From Mesocentrotus franciscanus (Eukaryota; Echinodermata; Echinoidea; Camarodonta; Strongylocentrotidae), in NCBI GenBank assembly GCA_037976565.1, contig CP137681.1:30012707-30076706 (forward strand): DNA of 64,000 nucleotides, in the 5' to 3' direction. A program made the position numbers and the translations under genes. Under the pieces are notes generated by a model. It was not told the origin of the DNA and did not search any database. It saw only the letters and a list, made by a program, of their open reading frames with translations. Every line of letters begins with the position of its first letter. Positions within the stretch are counted from its first letter, which is position 1. Positions 1-11,023 of the stretch are shown in pieces.

Positions 1-80
1 GTTTTGACGCGTTTCAGACCAAGGTTTGTCTGAACCTTGGTCTGAAACGCATCGAAACGCGTCATATTATGACGCACACA
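1..80. repeat. Hairpin-forming inverted repeat at window start
   Basis: Bases 9-24 and 35-50 are perfect 16-base inverted complements (GCGTTTCAGACCAAGG and its complement) with a 10-base loop. A second AAACGCGTCATA motif follows. This looks like the terminal or internal palindrome of a MITE cut by the window edge; no target duplication can be seen. Confidence 0.6.
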
Positions 81-1579
81 AACTAGGTTTGTCGACAAAC
101 CTCCTTTGTGAATTCGGGCCATAATCTCCGCATTGTGAAGCGATCACTTAGGCATGACCACTCTACATCATTAATATTCGCTTCTATTTGTAAACACTTT
201 CTGATGTCAACGACTTTATACCCCCCAAAATGCTGATTTACTGATTTACATGATGATTATTGTTTTGTTATAGTCCGATGTTATCAAGATTGCCCGTAAA
301 AAAAATTATGTTTGTAACTAATATGATAGTGAATTTTTATATTATTACTTTTTATTTCCTAAACTGCCAACACGAAGTGCTATGTCAATAGGCCACTGGG
401 TAGCTCCCTGACATCGCATAATTAATAGAAAACTGGTCTATTCAATTCAGTATGCGTGGTATTCCCTAACATGGCATCAGTGAATAGAGAAGGTTGGCTA
501 TTCAATTCTATTATCATTAGCTGGCATCAGGGATATTTGAATAGTTACGTAACGAACTACTCAGATCTTTGTGACATAGCATCAATGGATGAATTGTAAA
601 GAAAACGACCGTCTCCTTTCCTCGGAGAGGCATGCATGCATATCTTCGTCTTTTATTTTATTTTATTCACTGCAAAGTGAATTAGAGAAGAAAATAATGA
701 TATGCGAGAGTTTCAATGCTTTAAAAAAGGCAGTGCTGAAAATGGCCTACATGCAGGGATAGCTACTATTCAGAATACCAAACAGAAAGTAAGTGTTAGC
801 ACTAATAAAATAGGCGTTCGGGGTACAGATCTATCTCCATACTTTTTTCTGGCTGTTATTTAAATAATCAATATGCATACTAACACCAAGGACTTTAAAA
901 AGATCACATTCAATAAATTATCAAAAGCGAATCGGTGCATCCCTCTTTTTCAATAAAGAACATTTGTGATGTTCTGCAGGATTACAACAGGGGTTAAAAG
1001 AACCTTCCTGATCTAGCGATACGGGCTTATTTTTTATTTGTTAAATTATCCCTATATTTATTATGCTGAGTATAGAGACCTTTTCTCCTTGTCTGGGAGG
1101 ACAAGCACTTTCATTATCCCTACAGGAAAAGAATAGACTGGGGCTGTAGTGTCATTTGAAGAGAAGAAAACTTCAAGACATTTCAAAATGATGTTGGGAA
1201 ATTGAAATTAAAATAATACGGCTTTTCAAACCAATAGGATATGCATACAATAACGAGGATTTGGGCCGCGCAGAAGCGCAATCGGGTAGGCCTACCACCT
1301 TAGTTGTCGGCCCCAACTGATACTATAAAATGAAGAAAAAACACCCTTTTTAGGAATGATCTCCCCCAAGACTCCCCTATAGATTTTTGCAACATTAACC
1401 CCCATAATAACTGTCTACTACAAGTCCAATCATTAATGAGTTACTGAAACGAAACTATTTTCTTTTGATCTCTCGAAAACTACTCTTTTAATAGCTGGCC
1501 ACCTTGATATTTATTTAGAATATACCATTTTCAAAATGTAACGTTGACCTATATAGCGACGAGCTTTGCATTCATCTCG
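81..1579. other. AT-rich intergenic DNA, no gene recognised
   Basis: No open frame above about 60 codons and no recognisable domain. There are scattered AT-rich stretches and short imperfect repeats around ggcatcag (near 410-540). I see no RNA gene or clear element boundary. Confidence 0.5.
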
Positions 1580-1676
1580 CAATAGTCAGAATACAAATTA
1601 TTACAGGTTAGACAAAATATACATGTCCTAACTACCTAACGACACACAATGTACGTAATTTGCATTCTGACTATTG
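1580..1676. mobile_element. Short MITE-like element, copy A
   Basis: This 97-base segment starts CAATAGTCAGAAT and ends ATTCTGACTATTG, a terminal inverted repeat. A related 116-base copy lies at 2527-2642. The same flank (about 20 bases around gaaatacaattattc and gtgaatgaaatatatttt) follows both copies, so the unit may be larger than the inverted repeats alone. No coding capacity. Confidence 0.5.
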
Positions 1677-1878
1677 AAATACAATTATTCACTAATGCAG
1701 GTGAATGAAATATATTTTGTATTGAGGCACTTCACAAAGACGTATGCATTACGTTTGGATACATTACGAAGATGGCTTATTACTTATATTCATCATAGGT
1801 CAATGAAAAATTCGTAACGAGGCAATATGCATTGACATTCGTTTATACTCCTGTATTACGAAAGTCGCCATTTCATGT

Positions 1879-2489
1879 GCTTCCGTACAGTGATTACACT
1901 GGAGAACCCAAAGCTTACCATTGGGCCATTTAATGCATACGTCTGTGTGAAATGCCTCGTTATCAATGGCGTACCTGGCATACCTCGTCAGGGGGCAAGC
2001 GATTTGGACGAGCAAGCGGGGGGGGGGGGATGTTGGGGTGTGGAAGGGGGTGAAGGGGTGCTTCTGTACAGTGATTACACTGGAGAACCCAAAGCTTACC
2101 ATTGGGCCATTTAATGCATACGTCTGTGTGAAATGCCTCGTTATCAATGGCGTACCTGGCATACCTCGTCAGGGGCAAGCGATTTGGACGAGCAAGCGGG
2201 GATGTTGGGGTGTGGAAGGGGTGAAGGGGTGCTTCTGTACAGTGATTACACTGGAGAACCCAAAGCTTACCATTGGGCCATTTAATGCATACGTCTGTGT
2301 GAAATGCCTCGTTATCAATGGCGTACCTGGCATACCTCGTCAGGGGGGCAAGCGATTTGGACGAGCAAGCGGGGGATGTTGGGGTGTGGAAGGGGTGAAG
2401 GGGTGCTTCTGTACAGTGATTACACTGGAGAACCCAAAGCTTACCATTGGGCCATTTAATGCATACGTCTGTGTGAAATGCCTCGTTAT
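1879..2489. repeat. Minisatellite, four units of about 175 bases
   Basis: Four head-to-tail units begin near 1879, 2060, 2231 and 2405; spacings measured on the motif TGATTACACT are 181, 171 and 174 bases. Differences lie mainly in a poly-G run and a GGGGTG-rich spacer. Because two spacings are multiples of three, long open frames appear on both strands; they are by-products, not genes. The array lies between the two related MITE-like copies at 1580 and 2527. Confidence 0.85.
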
Positions 2490-2526
2490 GAATTATTGCA
2501 TTCACACATTACGAATAATTGTATTT

Positions 2527-2642
2527 CAATAGTCAGCAAGCGAACTGCATGCATTAGTTGTTGCCAGGTAGGACAAACATTATGGCTTGCCCCACCTTAC
2601 AACACGTAATATCTGCCTATGCATTTTGCATTCTTACTATTG
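2527..2642. mobile_element. Short MITE-like element, copy B
   Basis: Starts CAATAGTCAG and ends CTTACTATTG. The inverted repeat extends outward: AATAATTGTATTTCAATAG on the left is the approximate complement of the right flank. Partner of the copy at 1580-1676. Confidence 0.5.
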
Positions 2643-3396
2643 AAATGCGATTATTCATTACAGGTGAATGAAATATATTTTACTATAGTATAGGACTATT
2701 TATTGTGACTTGACCTACCAAACAACACGCAATGTATGCAAATTGGAGTCAAATGATCAACTTATTAATAAATAATTTTATCAAATTGTACAAATTATAC
2801 AAATTGTATTTCTTTCTCAAAAGTAGCCCCCCCCCCCCCTCCACAACAACAACAAAAAAAAGGGGGAAAAGAAGAAAGACAAGATTAAGTAAACACTCCC
2901 ATTGACTATCTTCATCTGTGTTTTTCTTCTTTTTTCTCCCGCAAATTGGCTCCACTTTATAATGGGACCAAAATGAACCTAATCAGGAATCCGGACGATG
3001 TTATTATTTTTATTTCGCGACCCCCTACCCTACTTGCTGCAAGCCGAAGATGGCGTGATCCTATCATCCTAGTGGATTTGAAATTGTTATTGTTAGCTAT
3101 TGAAGTGTAATTAAACGGATACCGGATAACTGAAGACTGTGGATCGGGCCCAAGCGGATGGGGGGGGAAGCTGACGGGAAATATTATGAGACATGGTAAT
3201 TTTGACGCATGGTAATTGTAGACAATATGAAATTGAGGGGCACATGCACATTATAAATGATTATCCATTTTTATGTATATCGTCTACTATTGTTAAATGT
3301 TATATTGCATTTTCTATCATTTGTATTTTTCACTGTCAAAAAAGCCATTGGAAGCAAAATTTCTATGTAATGTTTGCATGCATGGACCAATAAAAT
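2643..3396. other. Intergenic AT-rich DNA with short homopolymers
   Basis: No supported gene. Contains C- and A-runs near 2827-2862. A segment at 3030-3060 (CAAGCCGAAGATGGCGTGAT) resembles the foldback at 9967-10179, so it is probably a degraded relative. The last 200 bases could be the 3' untranslated part of a LINE that ends in the short repeat at 3397. Confidence 0.4.
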
Positions 3397-3429
3397 AATC
3401 TTGAATCTTGAATCTTGAATCTTGAATCC
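3397..3429 (+). repeat. LINE-type 3' tail, (TCTTGAA)n
   Basis: An AATAAAAT motif is followed by about four copies of the heptamer TCTTGAA. Short tandem 3' tails of this sort are known from CR1/L2-type non-LTR retrotransposons. No coding remnant is recognisable upstream, so only the tail is claimed. Confidence 0.45.
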
Positions 3430-3504
3430 ACGAATCCGTATACATCAATGGTACGCCCAGACAAAACATTTTTTTTCTTCGCCGGGCGCGACTAATTTTG
3501 GGGT

Positions 3505-3812
3505 TCTAGGACAATTACCCCCTGGACAGGCTCCCCCCGGCCAATTACCAGCGGGACAATTACCCCCCCCCCCCAAGGACAAATATCACCCGAAAATATT
3601 CTGCTTTTATTAACACCAACTTATTATCAGGGTAGACTTCCCCTTTATTTGCAGGGGGTAATTTTCGGGTGGGGGGTAATTTTCCTCGGGGGTAGACTTC
3701 CCCTTTACTAAACAGGGGGTATCTTTGGGTGGGGGTAATTGTCCTTGGGGGTTATTTTCCGGGGTAATTTTCAGGGCGGTTATTGTCCTTGGGGGGGGGG
3801 TAGTTTTCCGGG
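3505..3812. repeat. Degenerate G/C-run repeat with opposed halves
   Basis: The motif GGACAATTACCCCC recurs at about 3509-3575 and its complement GGGGGTAATTGTCC (with variants) at about 3650-3810. The two clusters are inverted relative to each other. The G-runs on the + strand could adopt unusual structure. No gene. Confidence 0.6.
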
Positions 3813-3925
3813 GGTGATTTAAGGAGTTCTTTTGAGCTGCTTGTCTAATGTGTAGATCAAAATAAACCAGTGCAGTGCAATTACAAATTAATATTTTTAT
3901 TGATTGGTTTAAATTTAGCTTTAAT

Positions 3926-4161
3926 GGGTGGTATTCCGATAGCGCGTACTAAGTTAGTCCGAGACTAAAGTCCAGATTAGCGGCGTATTAACTTGCAAAT
4001 TTAGTCTAGGCTTAGTCCGAGGTTTAGCTAGACCTTGCTATCAGAATACCAACCAGAGATAATCTACACTTAGTATGAAGGTCCCGACTAAGTGCTGATT
4101 AGCTAAGCTCGGGTTAACTTTAGTTCAGAGGAACTAACTATAAATTAGTAGAATACCGCCC
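3926..4161. mobile_element. 236-base MITE with GGGYGGTATTC termini
   Basis: Starts GGGTGGTATTC and ends GAATACCGCCC. Flanking bases are AAT on both sides (3923-3925, 4162-4164), and the related copy at 11901-12215 lacks the insertion, so boundaries are set by occupied/empty comparison. Internally GGTATTCCGATAGC near 3930 is inverted at 4039-4052. A 3-base target duplication fits the PIF/Harbinger group best, though AAT is not the classical TWA; family is inference. Confidence 0.65.
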
Positions 4162-4340
4162 AATGTGTTTATCCTCTGAATGTTTATTCTACATCTTAAT
4201 CTATCTAAATAGTAGATAAACGTGTAGTCTTGGAAAAAGCCTTATAAGGCATTGTTATAATACAGAGTTATCCTTTGTATTTTTCTTCACTCATTAGTAC
4301 GCTTCCGAGTAAAACATACGAAAATTATTTCGTTGTGTCG

Positions 4341-4462
4341 AGAGTCAGAGAGAGAGAGAGAGAGGGGGGGAGAGAGAATGCGAGAGAGATATAAGAGAGA
4401 GAGAGGGGGGCAGAGAGAATGCGAGAGAGATATAAAAGAGAGAGAGAGAGAGAAAGTGAGAG
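4341..4462. repeat. (GA)n microsatellite
   Basis: Imperfect GA/GAGAGA tract with two copies of an internal GGCAGAGAGAATGCGAGAG-like unit. It is the simple-repeat end of the dispersed repeat starting at 3817. Confidence 0.85.
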
Positions 4463-4755
4463 ATGATTCTCCTTATAATATAACTATCATTATTAAATAA
4501 AAGGTGCTGGTCAATGACTTGACAAACTTGATTTTCCTCGCATTCTTCACTGAATCAGTCTTTCCACTCATCACAATACATTTTCCTGAAAGTTTCCTTG
4601 ACAAAATCCAAATTTCCTGAAATTTCCTGAATATCAGGGAGAGTGGAAACACCGCACTGAATATTTACAAAATATTTTCTCCCTCGATTGCAATTTGGTA
4701 TAATGACGTCATCTATCTCCTCACCAAGGAATTTAATAAGGAATGTATTGGGTCA

Positions 4756-5859
4756 TGCTTTCTTGACATATCCAAATGCTTTGACTGCGTTGATCCTGAT
4801 TTACTCTTATTTAAACTAGAGAAATATGGCATATATGATAAAGAGTTGAAATGGTTTTCAAATTATATTACTGGAAGAAAACAACTAGTTTGTTCCAAGG
4901 GTAAGAACTCAGCTATAAAGGAATTATTAATTGGGATACCACAGGGTAGTGTACTGCTCCTGTCCTCTTTCTATTATTTATCAATGATATATCTGAAGGT
5001 CTCAATAATGCAGTATGCTCTATCTATGCTGACGATGTAGTTATTTATGTTACTGTGATAATATTCACAATGTTACTCTTAATTTACAAAATACAGTGAA
5101 TGTTTTAAATAGTTGGTATAAAAGGAACCGTCTTAAGATAAACGTAAGTAAAACCAAAACAATGTTAATTACGACTAAGTCATCAGAATGTCTTAACATT
5201 TACATTGACCATGAACTCATCGAACAAGTCCATTCTATTAGGTACTTAGGTATTATTATTCATGAAAACCTGAAATGGAATGATTATTTAAGACAGTTAT
5301 GTAAGTCAGTTGCATACAAGATTTATTGCCTTGGAAAATTAGGAAAATTCTGAAACATGACACTGTTGAATACTATATATAAATCTACTATTCAACTTTG
5401 TCTTGATTACGGTGTCTCAGTTTGGGGTAACTGTCCTAATAAATTAAAATTACCCCTATTGAGACTCCAAAAAAGGGCAGCTCGTCATGTAACAAGTAAT
5501 TACGATTATACTTATACAGTACTTCTGGTCTTGACCTGATGAAATATCTGTCTTGGCAAACAATTGAGGATCGACGTGATTATTTTCTATCTACACTAAT
5601 GTAGCAATGTGTTCACGGTCTTGCCCTATCCCGTTTATGCAATGAGATTGAAATGTATTTCGATAGATATGGACTGAATACGCGTAATGCCCATTCCCCT
5701 AATGTTGGGCCGCCTAAACGAAACATTCAACTTTATTGTCAGTCTTTAAAATATTCCGGTGCTAAAGTATGGAATCTATTACCCAATAACTTTCAAAATG
5801 CTCAGTCTCTAGATATTTTCAAATTATTGTACACAAAATCAAAATCGAATCCATTGTAA
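4756..5859 (+). pseudogene. Broken LINE reverse transcriptase
   Basis: Translation gives the middle and C-terminal parts of a non-LTR retrotransposon ORF2. The RT begins with a FLDISKCFDCVD block (about 4759), then WFSNYITGRKQ, GIPQGSVL (about 4933-4960) and the catalytic YADD at 5024-5035. A thumb-like region follows (RYLGIIIHENLKWN), then a C-terminal block with YSGAKVWNLLP (about 5755-5790). Frames change near 4960, 5050, 5353 and 5520, and a stop lies at 5600-5602, so the element is dead. The 5' half (endonuclease, start of the RT) is missing. The C-terminal motif is typical of the Jockey/CR1/L2 group; exact clade unresolved. Confidence 0.85.
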
Positions 5860-6196
5860 TGACCCCAACCTCTAAGCTCAAACCTTACATTTGCATACAT
5901 TTATATGACTATATTTTTGTTCTTTTATCTTTTAGTTGATATTGTTATATGTAGCCACCATTCATATTTAGAACAATTTTTGTTAAGGCCCTGATTTGTT
6001 ATATTACCATGTTTTGTATTACTTTGATCCATTCTGTATTTTACTTTGTTATACTTGAATACTGAATTGTTATTGTTACTACTTTTTATATTATGCTTTT
6101 AATACCAGGTCCAACATGTAAAACAGATTTATTTCTGATGTTGTGTACATGTATACATGTATAAATATGTATGAATAAATAAATAAAAATAAATAA
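5860..6196 (+). mobile_element. 3' untranslated tail of the LINE at 4756
   Basis: AT-rich sequence following the LINE stop codon and ending in a run of AAATAAATAA-type repeats near 6172-6196. It is probably the element's 3' end. Confidence 0.55.
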
Positions 6197-6700
6197 GACA
6201 TGCATTCCTATCCACGTATAGCCGCCGTCTGTGGGAATCCGAACTTTTCGTTTTCTATAAAGTCTGCAATTCTAGAAGCATTCAATACTTTGGTTTGTTT
6301 ATTGTGCATATAGTGTGGTGCAGTCGTGATGTATCAATGAATTTAAAAAAAAAAATCAGTTATATCTGTTTTTATAAAAGCACTGTACAGCATGAATGTA
6401 TCAATTCTGACCAAAACAGTTACATTGATTCTCTTCTTTTTTTCGCCTTCAGAACGGTTATTTCCTAAAGGAGTATGTGAAAAAAGACTAAACTGCCTGC
6501 ATTGCCCAAAATCACGTTATTGCTCAACATTCAATGCTGATATCTTTCCAGCTGCTCTTATCTTGCAGTACTTATCTGTCTGTCAAACCGAGGAGTCCGT
6601 CTCGAATCTCTTTGGACGTGGGACGGGATCTTTAGGGTTATTATATAAATCTGTAAATTGGCACTGAGACCATACATTCAGCAACATACATTATTCAACA
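6197..6700. other. Intergenic, no gene supported
   Basis: A 91-codon frame at 6392-6667 (+) with a hydrophobic start and several cysteines was examined. It has no recognisable domain and no convincing splice partners, so it is not called. Confidence 0.35.
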
Positions 6701-6719
6701 GAACAGGGCCCCGTCTTAT

Positions 6720-6751
6720 AAAACTTGATATTGATATCAATATCAAGTTTT
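6720..6751. repeat. Perfect 32-base palindrome
   Basis: Two 16-base arms around a GAT/ATC centre, with no mismatch. It follows the motif CCGTCTTATAAAA, which recurs at 6766. The surroundings (6700-7130, including AGAGTTGCGATTGA at 7109) look like a palindromic MITE. Confidence 0.8.
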
Positions 6752-7136
6752 CATCGCAAGTCTCCGTCTTATAAAATTAATATCAAAATCAACCTGCGAT
6801 CGATTTTATTTATTGTATTACACTGATCGAGCCTAAATCACATGACCTGCGATGTATTTGTCGTCTGCGCTTCCTGCATGCAACGAAAATCTGTGACGTT
6901 TGTTGTGAACTGTGCCGAAGTAAGTACCTTTCTAAATTTGACTATATTTCGATTTTTATTTTTATGATGTAATAAATGGATATTATCAGTGAAAATGTAA
7001 TGTTCGCATATCATGGACTGAATTTGAAATTAGAAAGCGAACTGTTTTTTCTTGAAACCCTGTACACACATACGTAAAAATGTATTGGCGATCGTAGACG
7101 TGCTATAAAGAGTTGCGATTGACTATACTAGCCTTG

Positions 7137-8112
7137 AAGGCTAGGTGATAATATACAAATATACAATACCTTTCGAGGGTCTAGCAAAAACTATGAGTTA
7201 ATGAAGAGGCATAAATAGTAACTTTCCCGAGAGCACATTTATATCAAATTTACTATACCCGAGGCTTGCCGAGGGTATAGTAAATTTGATATAAATTTGC
7301 CTCGAGGGAAAGTTACGTGTTATGCCTCTGAATTAACTCATAGTTTGCTAGAGTCAAGAAAGACATTGTATATCTGTTTTATATCCCTCATGAGACACGA
7401 GCATCTCACTATTACAAAGAAATATGAACTGTGAGTTTTCAGTGGCATAGGCCTAAATTAAATAAAAAGAAAATGTAAACGACTTACCAGATTAAAATTC
7501 CTTCTTCTTAATTAGTTTCCCGCCCCCCCCCCCCTCCCCCCTAAAAATGACAAAATTCAGTCAGCGTACGGGATTTAAAATGCCTCATAGCGGGCAACTC
7601 CCGCGGTGCACTCACGGCTCTCAGGCCGTGCAATTTACGCAGTGCAGTAACTGCAATAGCACAACACTACTGCAGTACCGTACAGCGCGGCGCCAGCTAA
7701 ACATTGCATCCGTCAATGTTTCATTTGAGCCGTGCAATTTTCTTGTATTTCTTATTTTAATGTGATGTGAATGTGAGTAAGGTACATGTTATTACAGAAG
7801 TGTCTAAGGAATGATTGAGGTGAAAGGGATATAATAATAAAACAAATATACAATGACTGATTCTCGAAACTATTAAATCGCACTCGTACTCAAGATCAAG
7901 AACATCAATTTCGATATCGATCGCAGAAATATCGGTGATCGGTGGAAAAAGTGGATTCCGGAATTTACTATACAACGCCAAATAGTAAATGTTCTCACTC
8001 TCTCAAATTTAATAGTAAAAATATCCCTATTTCGTGCTCTGTACAATCGCAATGCAAAAAACTATACATGAGGGATATAATATAAAATATGATATTGATA
8101 TCACCTAGCCTT
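7137..8112. mobile_element. Element with inverted ends AAGGCTAGGTGATA
   Basis: AAGGCTAGGTGATA at 7137-7150 is inverted at 8099-8112. Further in, TTTATATCCCTCATG near 7378 is inverted at about 8054-8070. The left arm is interrupted by the separate foldback at 7181-7351. No transposase frame; a non-autonomous DNA element is the simplest reading. Confidence 0.55.
7181..7351. repeat. 171-base foldback (long palindrome)
   Basis: The arm at about 7181-7264 is the near-perfect inverted complement of 7269-7351, around a 4-base centre. Shared blocks include ACTATGAGTTAAT, GAGGCATAA, AACTTTCCCGAG and AAATTTACTATACCCGAGG. It could form a cruciform or long hairpin RNA. Confidence 0.85.
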
Positions 8113-8210
8113 GACTGGCACCCATACACCTGCGTGGAGAGGCAGGTAAACAAAACCTAAAATGCGTCCGAAATCACCCCTTTCCGCACCCGACGAACAT
8201 CGCACAGTGG

Positions 8211-8750
8211 CTTAAAGATACTATGTCCCTTTTGCAGCCAACATCAAATTCTGTAGAACTTTGCAGGAATTATGAATATGTCATGTATGTCCTATCTGTG
8301 AAATTTAAACGTTAGCAGTGTCCTAATATTCAAATTATGCAAGGAAACCCGTTTACTTGCTAGACTTCACTGTCAGACACTATTGAGTGACTGACTGGCT
8401 TTTTCATCTTTGGTAATAACATACATAAAATGAGCTGTAAAGGGTACATGAGCATTTGTCTACATCAATAACCCACTTCTTGTAATGGCCAAAATTAAAC
8501 TGATTGAATCTTTGCGCAGCATAAAACGTACGACCATTCGGTACAATGGTCTGAAAAATCAGACTATTACTTACTGGCTCTATAGCTCCTAAGTCGATTC
8601 GACAACTAATAGTCGTTATTTTCCCACTTAAAGACATTTTCCAGCCCCTTTTTTTAAGGGAAGTTCTAAACTAGTATTGTCTTTCAAATGCCGTTGGAAT
8701 TTAACCTTTTCATTTTTTTTGGCCTGCAAATAGGACATAGTACCTTTAAG
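8211..8750. mobile_element. TTAA-flanked MITE
   Basis: TTAA followed by AGATACTATGTCC at 8212-8228 is mirrored by GGACATAGTACCT followed by TTAA ending at 8749. Thirteen-base inverted termini plus a TTAA duplication are the hallmark of piggyBac-type insertion. About 530 bases, no transposase, so non-autonomous. Confidence 0.65.
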
Positions 8751-8865
8751 AGTTCGCTAGTGGACTCTTATTTCTTCTCATAAAAAGCACTTTAAAATCG
8801 GTCAAGAAATAAATATAAAACGTAAGATTTTATCATCAGGAACAAGTGAAAGGTAAGCCAACGCT

Positions 8866-9294
8866 ATCACTCCGGTCGCAATAGGTCATGAAATAAAGAA
8901 AAGAGAAATGAATCTTGTCAATCTTATTTTAAACTTTGTTCAGTTTATTATCTATATAAGAAACTATATTAAAGAATGTTTTGGAAGTGAAAAGCACAGG
9001 ATATATGCTGTATATTATTTTGATAAAAGAATTAAAGGTAGAAATTCGCACCTATCTCGATATGAAATGTAATCAAAAGAAATTCTATACAAACGAAGTA
9101 ACAAAAATATTTTCAATATTTTAGTTAGTGATTATGTCACATTAGTTTCATGTTTTGTACTATATATGATATGTTACAATTGCATGAATTCTATATATCA
9201 ACATTGTTGTAAATAGCTGTTATTTTATGATATGAACAAATAAAGTCCCTCGAAAGAGGATAAATAGAAGAAGAAAAAATCACTCCGGTCGCAA
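8866..9294 (+). mobile_element. Retro-insertion with 16-base target duplication
   Basis: ATCACTCCGGTCGCAA occurs at 8866-8881 and again at 9279-9294, bracketing 397 bases. The insert ends in an A-rich GAAGAAGAAAAA tail. One + frame (about 8938-9070) reads like the C-terminus of a LINE ORF2 (YIRNYIKECFGSEKHR, then YFDKRIKGRN before a stop). Target duplication plus A-rich tail indicates target-primed reverse transcription of a 5'-truncated LINE. Confidence 0.8.
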
Positions 9295-9742
9295 AATCTT
9301 ACATGTTACATTATCATTTCATATACACTCTCAAGTAACATAAACGCAGAGAGTTCCCAGGGAGTAATTGTTTTTTTTTATTCACGTAATGAACAAAATA
9401 ATGGATTTAAAAAAAAAAAGAATTACGAACAATGTATTCTCAGGTAAATATAATTTGTCATTTGATTTTGATTACAATTTTGAATGGTACAGTACAATGT
9501 AATTTGAAATGATATTGAGAAATTGTTGTGACATGCTCAATCCAGCTTTCAAAGCAATTCAAAACATTGTCAAATAAAATCATTATTGAAGTGAAGTGAA
9601 TTATAGAAGCCAGAAAGAATTGCTTTGGTCTGGAACCATGGAATCCAAGCTATTTATCATCAGTATTTACTGAGAATAATGTTTCATTGAATTCCTGTCT
9701 TTTTGTCTTCTTTTGTTTTGGGCAGATTTTTAACGTGGAGAA

Positions 9743-10655
9743 ATGAAAAGCATCATGAACAATTATTTCTTGATGATAATTTGTTTCTTTCTTCTGGTCA
9801 CATTGTAAGTAATTCGTCTATGTCATATAGTTATATATCTTTTTCAATTTCGGAGTAAAAGTAAGAAAAGTATGGGTACGTTACGTAGGCATAATGTGAG
9901 GAATGATATGTTTTGTTGGGATGGGGAGGGCTAGGGTGGGCGTTATGATTCAGCAGTAGTCAGTTTAGTCCAGAATCTGGCCGGTTCTTATATTTCATAT
10001 CCCTGTAATATTCCCTAAAATTATTGCTACAAGCCGATGATGGCGTTATCAACGAACTCGTACGCCCAGCCCAAGATTTTTCTTTCGCCGGGCTTTGAAA
10101 TTCGGGGATCACGTCATCTTCGGCTTGCATCGCGGTGATGGAGAATATACAAACATTAAATCAGCCAGATTCTGGACTATATAGTAAATTAAGCATATAT
10201 TTTAGATTGCGACCTCTTATTTTGCTTTTTTATTTTAGTTTTATTTTTTAATTTTAGTGGAATCCACTCCATAGTAGGCCTAGGCTTTGAAAATTAATCC
10301 TTTTTTTTGGGGAGTGGAATATTTTTGAACGTGGATTTCCACTGCCAAACAAACTTTGGAGCGACCCCTAATACAACTTTATGATAATTATAGATTTCCA
10401 CTTCTCTAGATTCGGAGAGGAAAGAAGATTTTTTTAATTTTTAATATTATGTCCAATCTTTGTATATTGATGATCGCAATATGTAAAATGAAGCCTACAT
10501 TTTGTTTTTTGCTGCATCAGCGCTCTGTTATTATTCAATTATTATTATTAATATTATTATCATTATTATTATTATAATTACCAATATTATCGTGATTATT
10601 ATTATCATTAGTAGTAGTAGTAGTAGTAGTAGTAGAAGTAGTAGTAGTAGTAGTA

Positions 10656-10710
<55 letters not shown>

Positions 10711-10973
10711 GTGTAGTGGTAGTAGGTGGTGGTAGTAGCAGTAGTGGTAGTAGGTGGTGGTAGTAGTGGTGGTGGTGGTAGTAGGTGGTGGTAGTGGTGG
10801 TAGTGGTGGTGGCAGTGGTGGTGGTTGGTGGTGTAGTGGTGCAGTGGTGGTGGTGAGTAGTGGTAGTAGTAGGTGAGTATGGTGGTGAGATTAGTGGTGG
10901 TAGTAGTAGTAGTAGTAGCAGTAGGAGCAGTAGTAGTAGTAGTAGTAGTAGTAGTAGTTGTAGTAGCATTATA

Positions 10974-11023
<50 letters not shown>

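Larger units (their letters stand above)
3817..4480. repeat. Dispersed repeat, copy 1 (interrupted by a MITE)
   Basis: From ATTTAAGGAGTTC onward this segment is closely similar to 11901-12215 and ends in the same GAGAGTCAGAGAGA simple repeat. It is broken at 3926-4161 by an insertion absent from the other copy. Sequence further downstream (about 4520-4690) is similar to 24957-25035. Confidence 0.75.

Noticed and set aside
1963..2532. 180-188 codon frames on both strands
   Set aside because: Created by a tandem repeat whose unit is close to a multiple of three; the same peptide repeats and both strands are open.
6392..6667. 91-codon + frame with hydrophobic start and several cysteines
   Set aside because: No family resemblance and no partner exon; composition matches flanks.
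10502..10969. Poly-Ser (+) and Leu/Thr-rich (-) frames
   Set aside because: Direct translation of trinucleotide repeats inside an intron.
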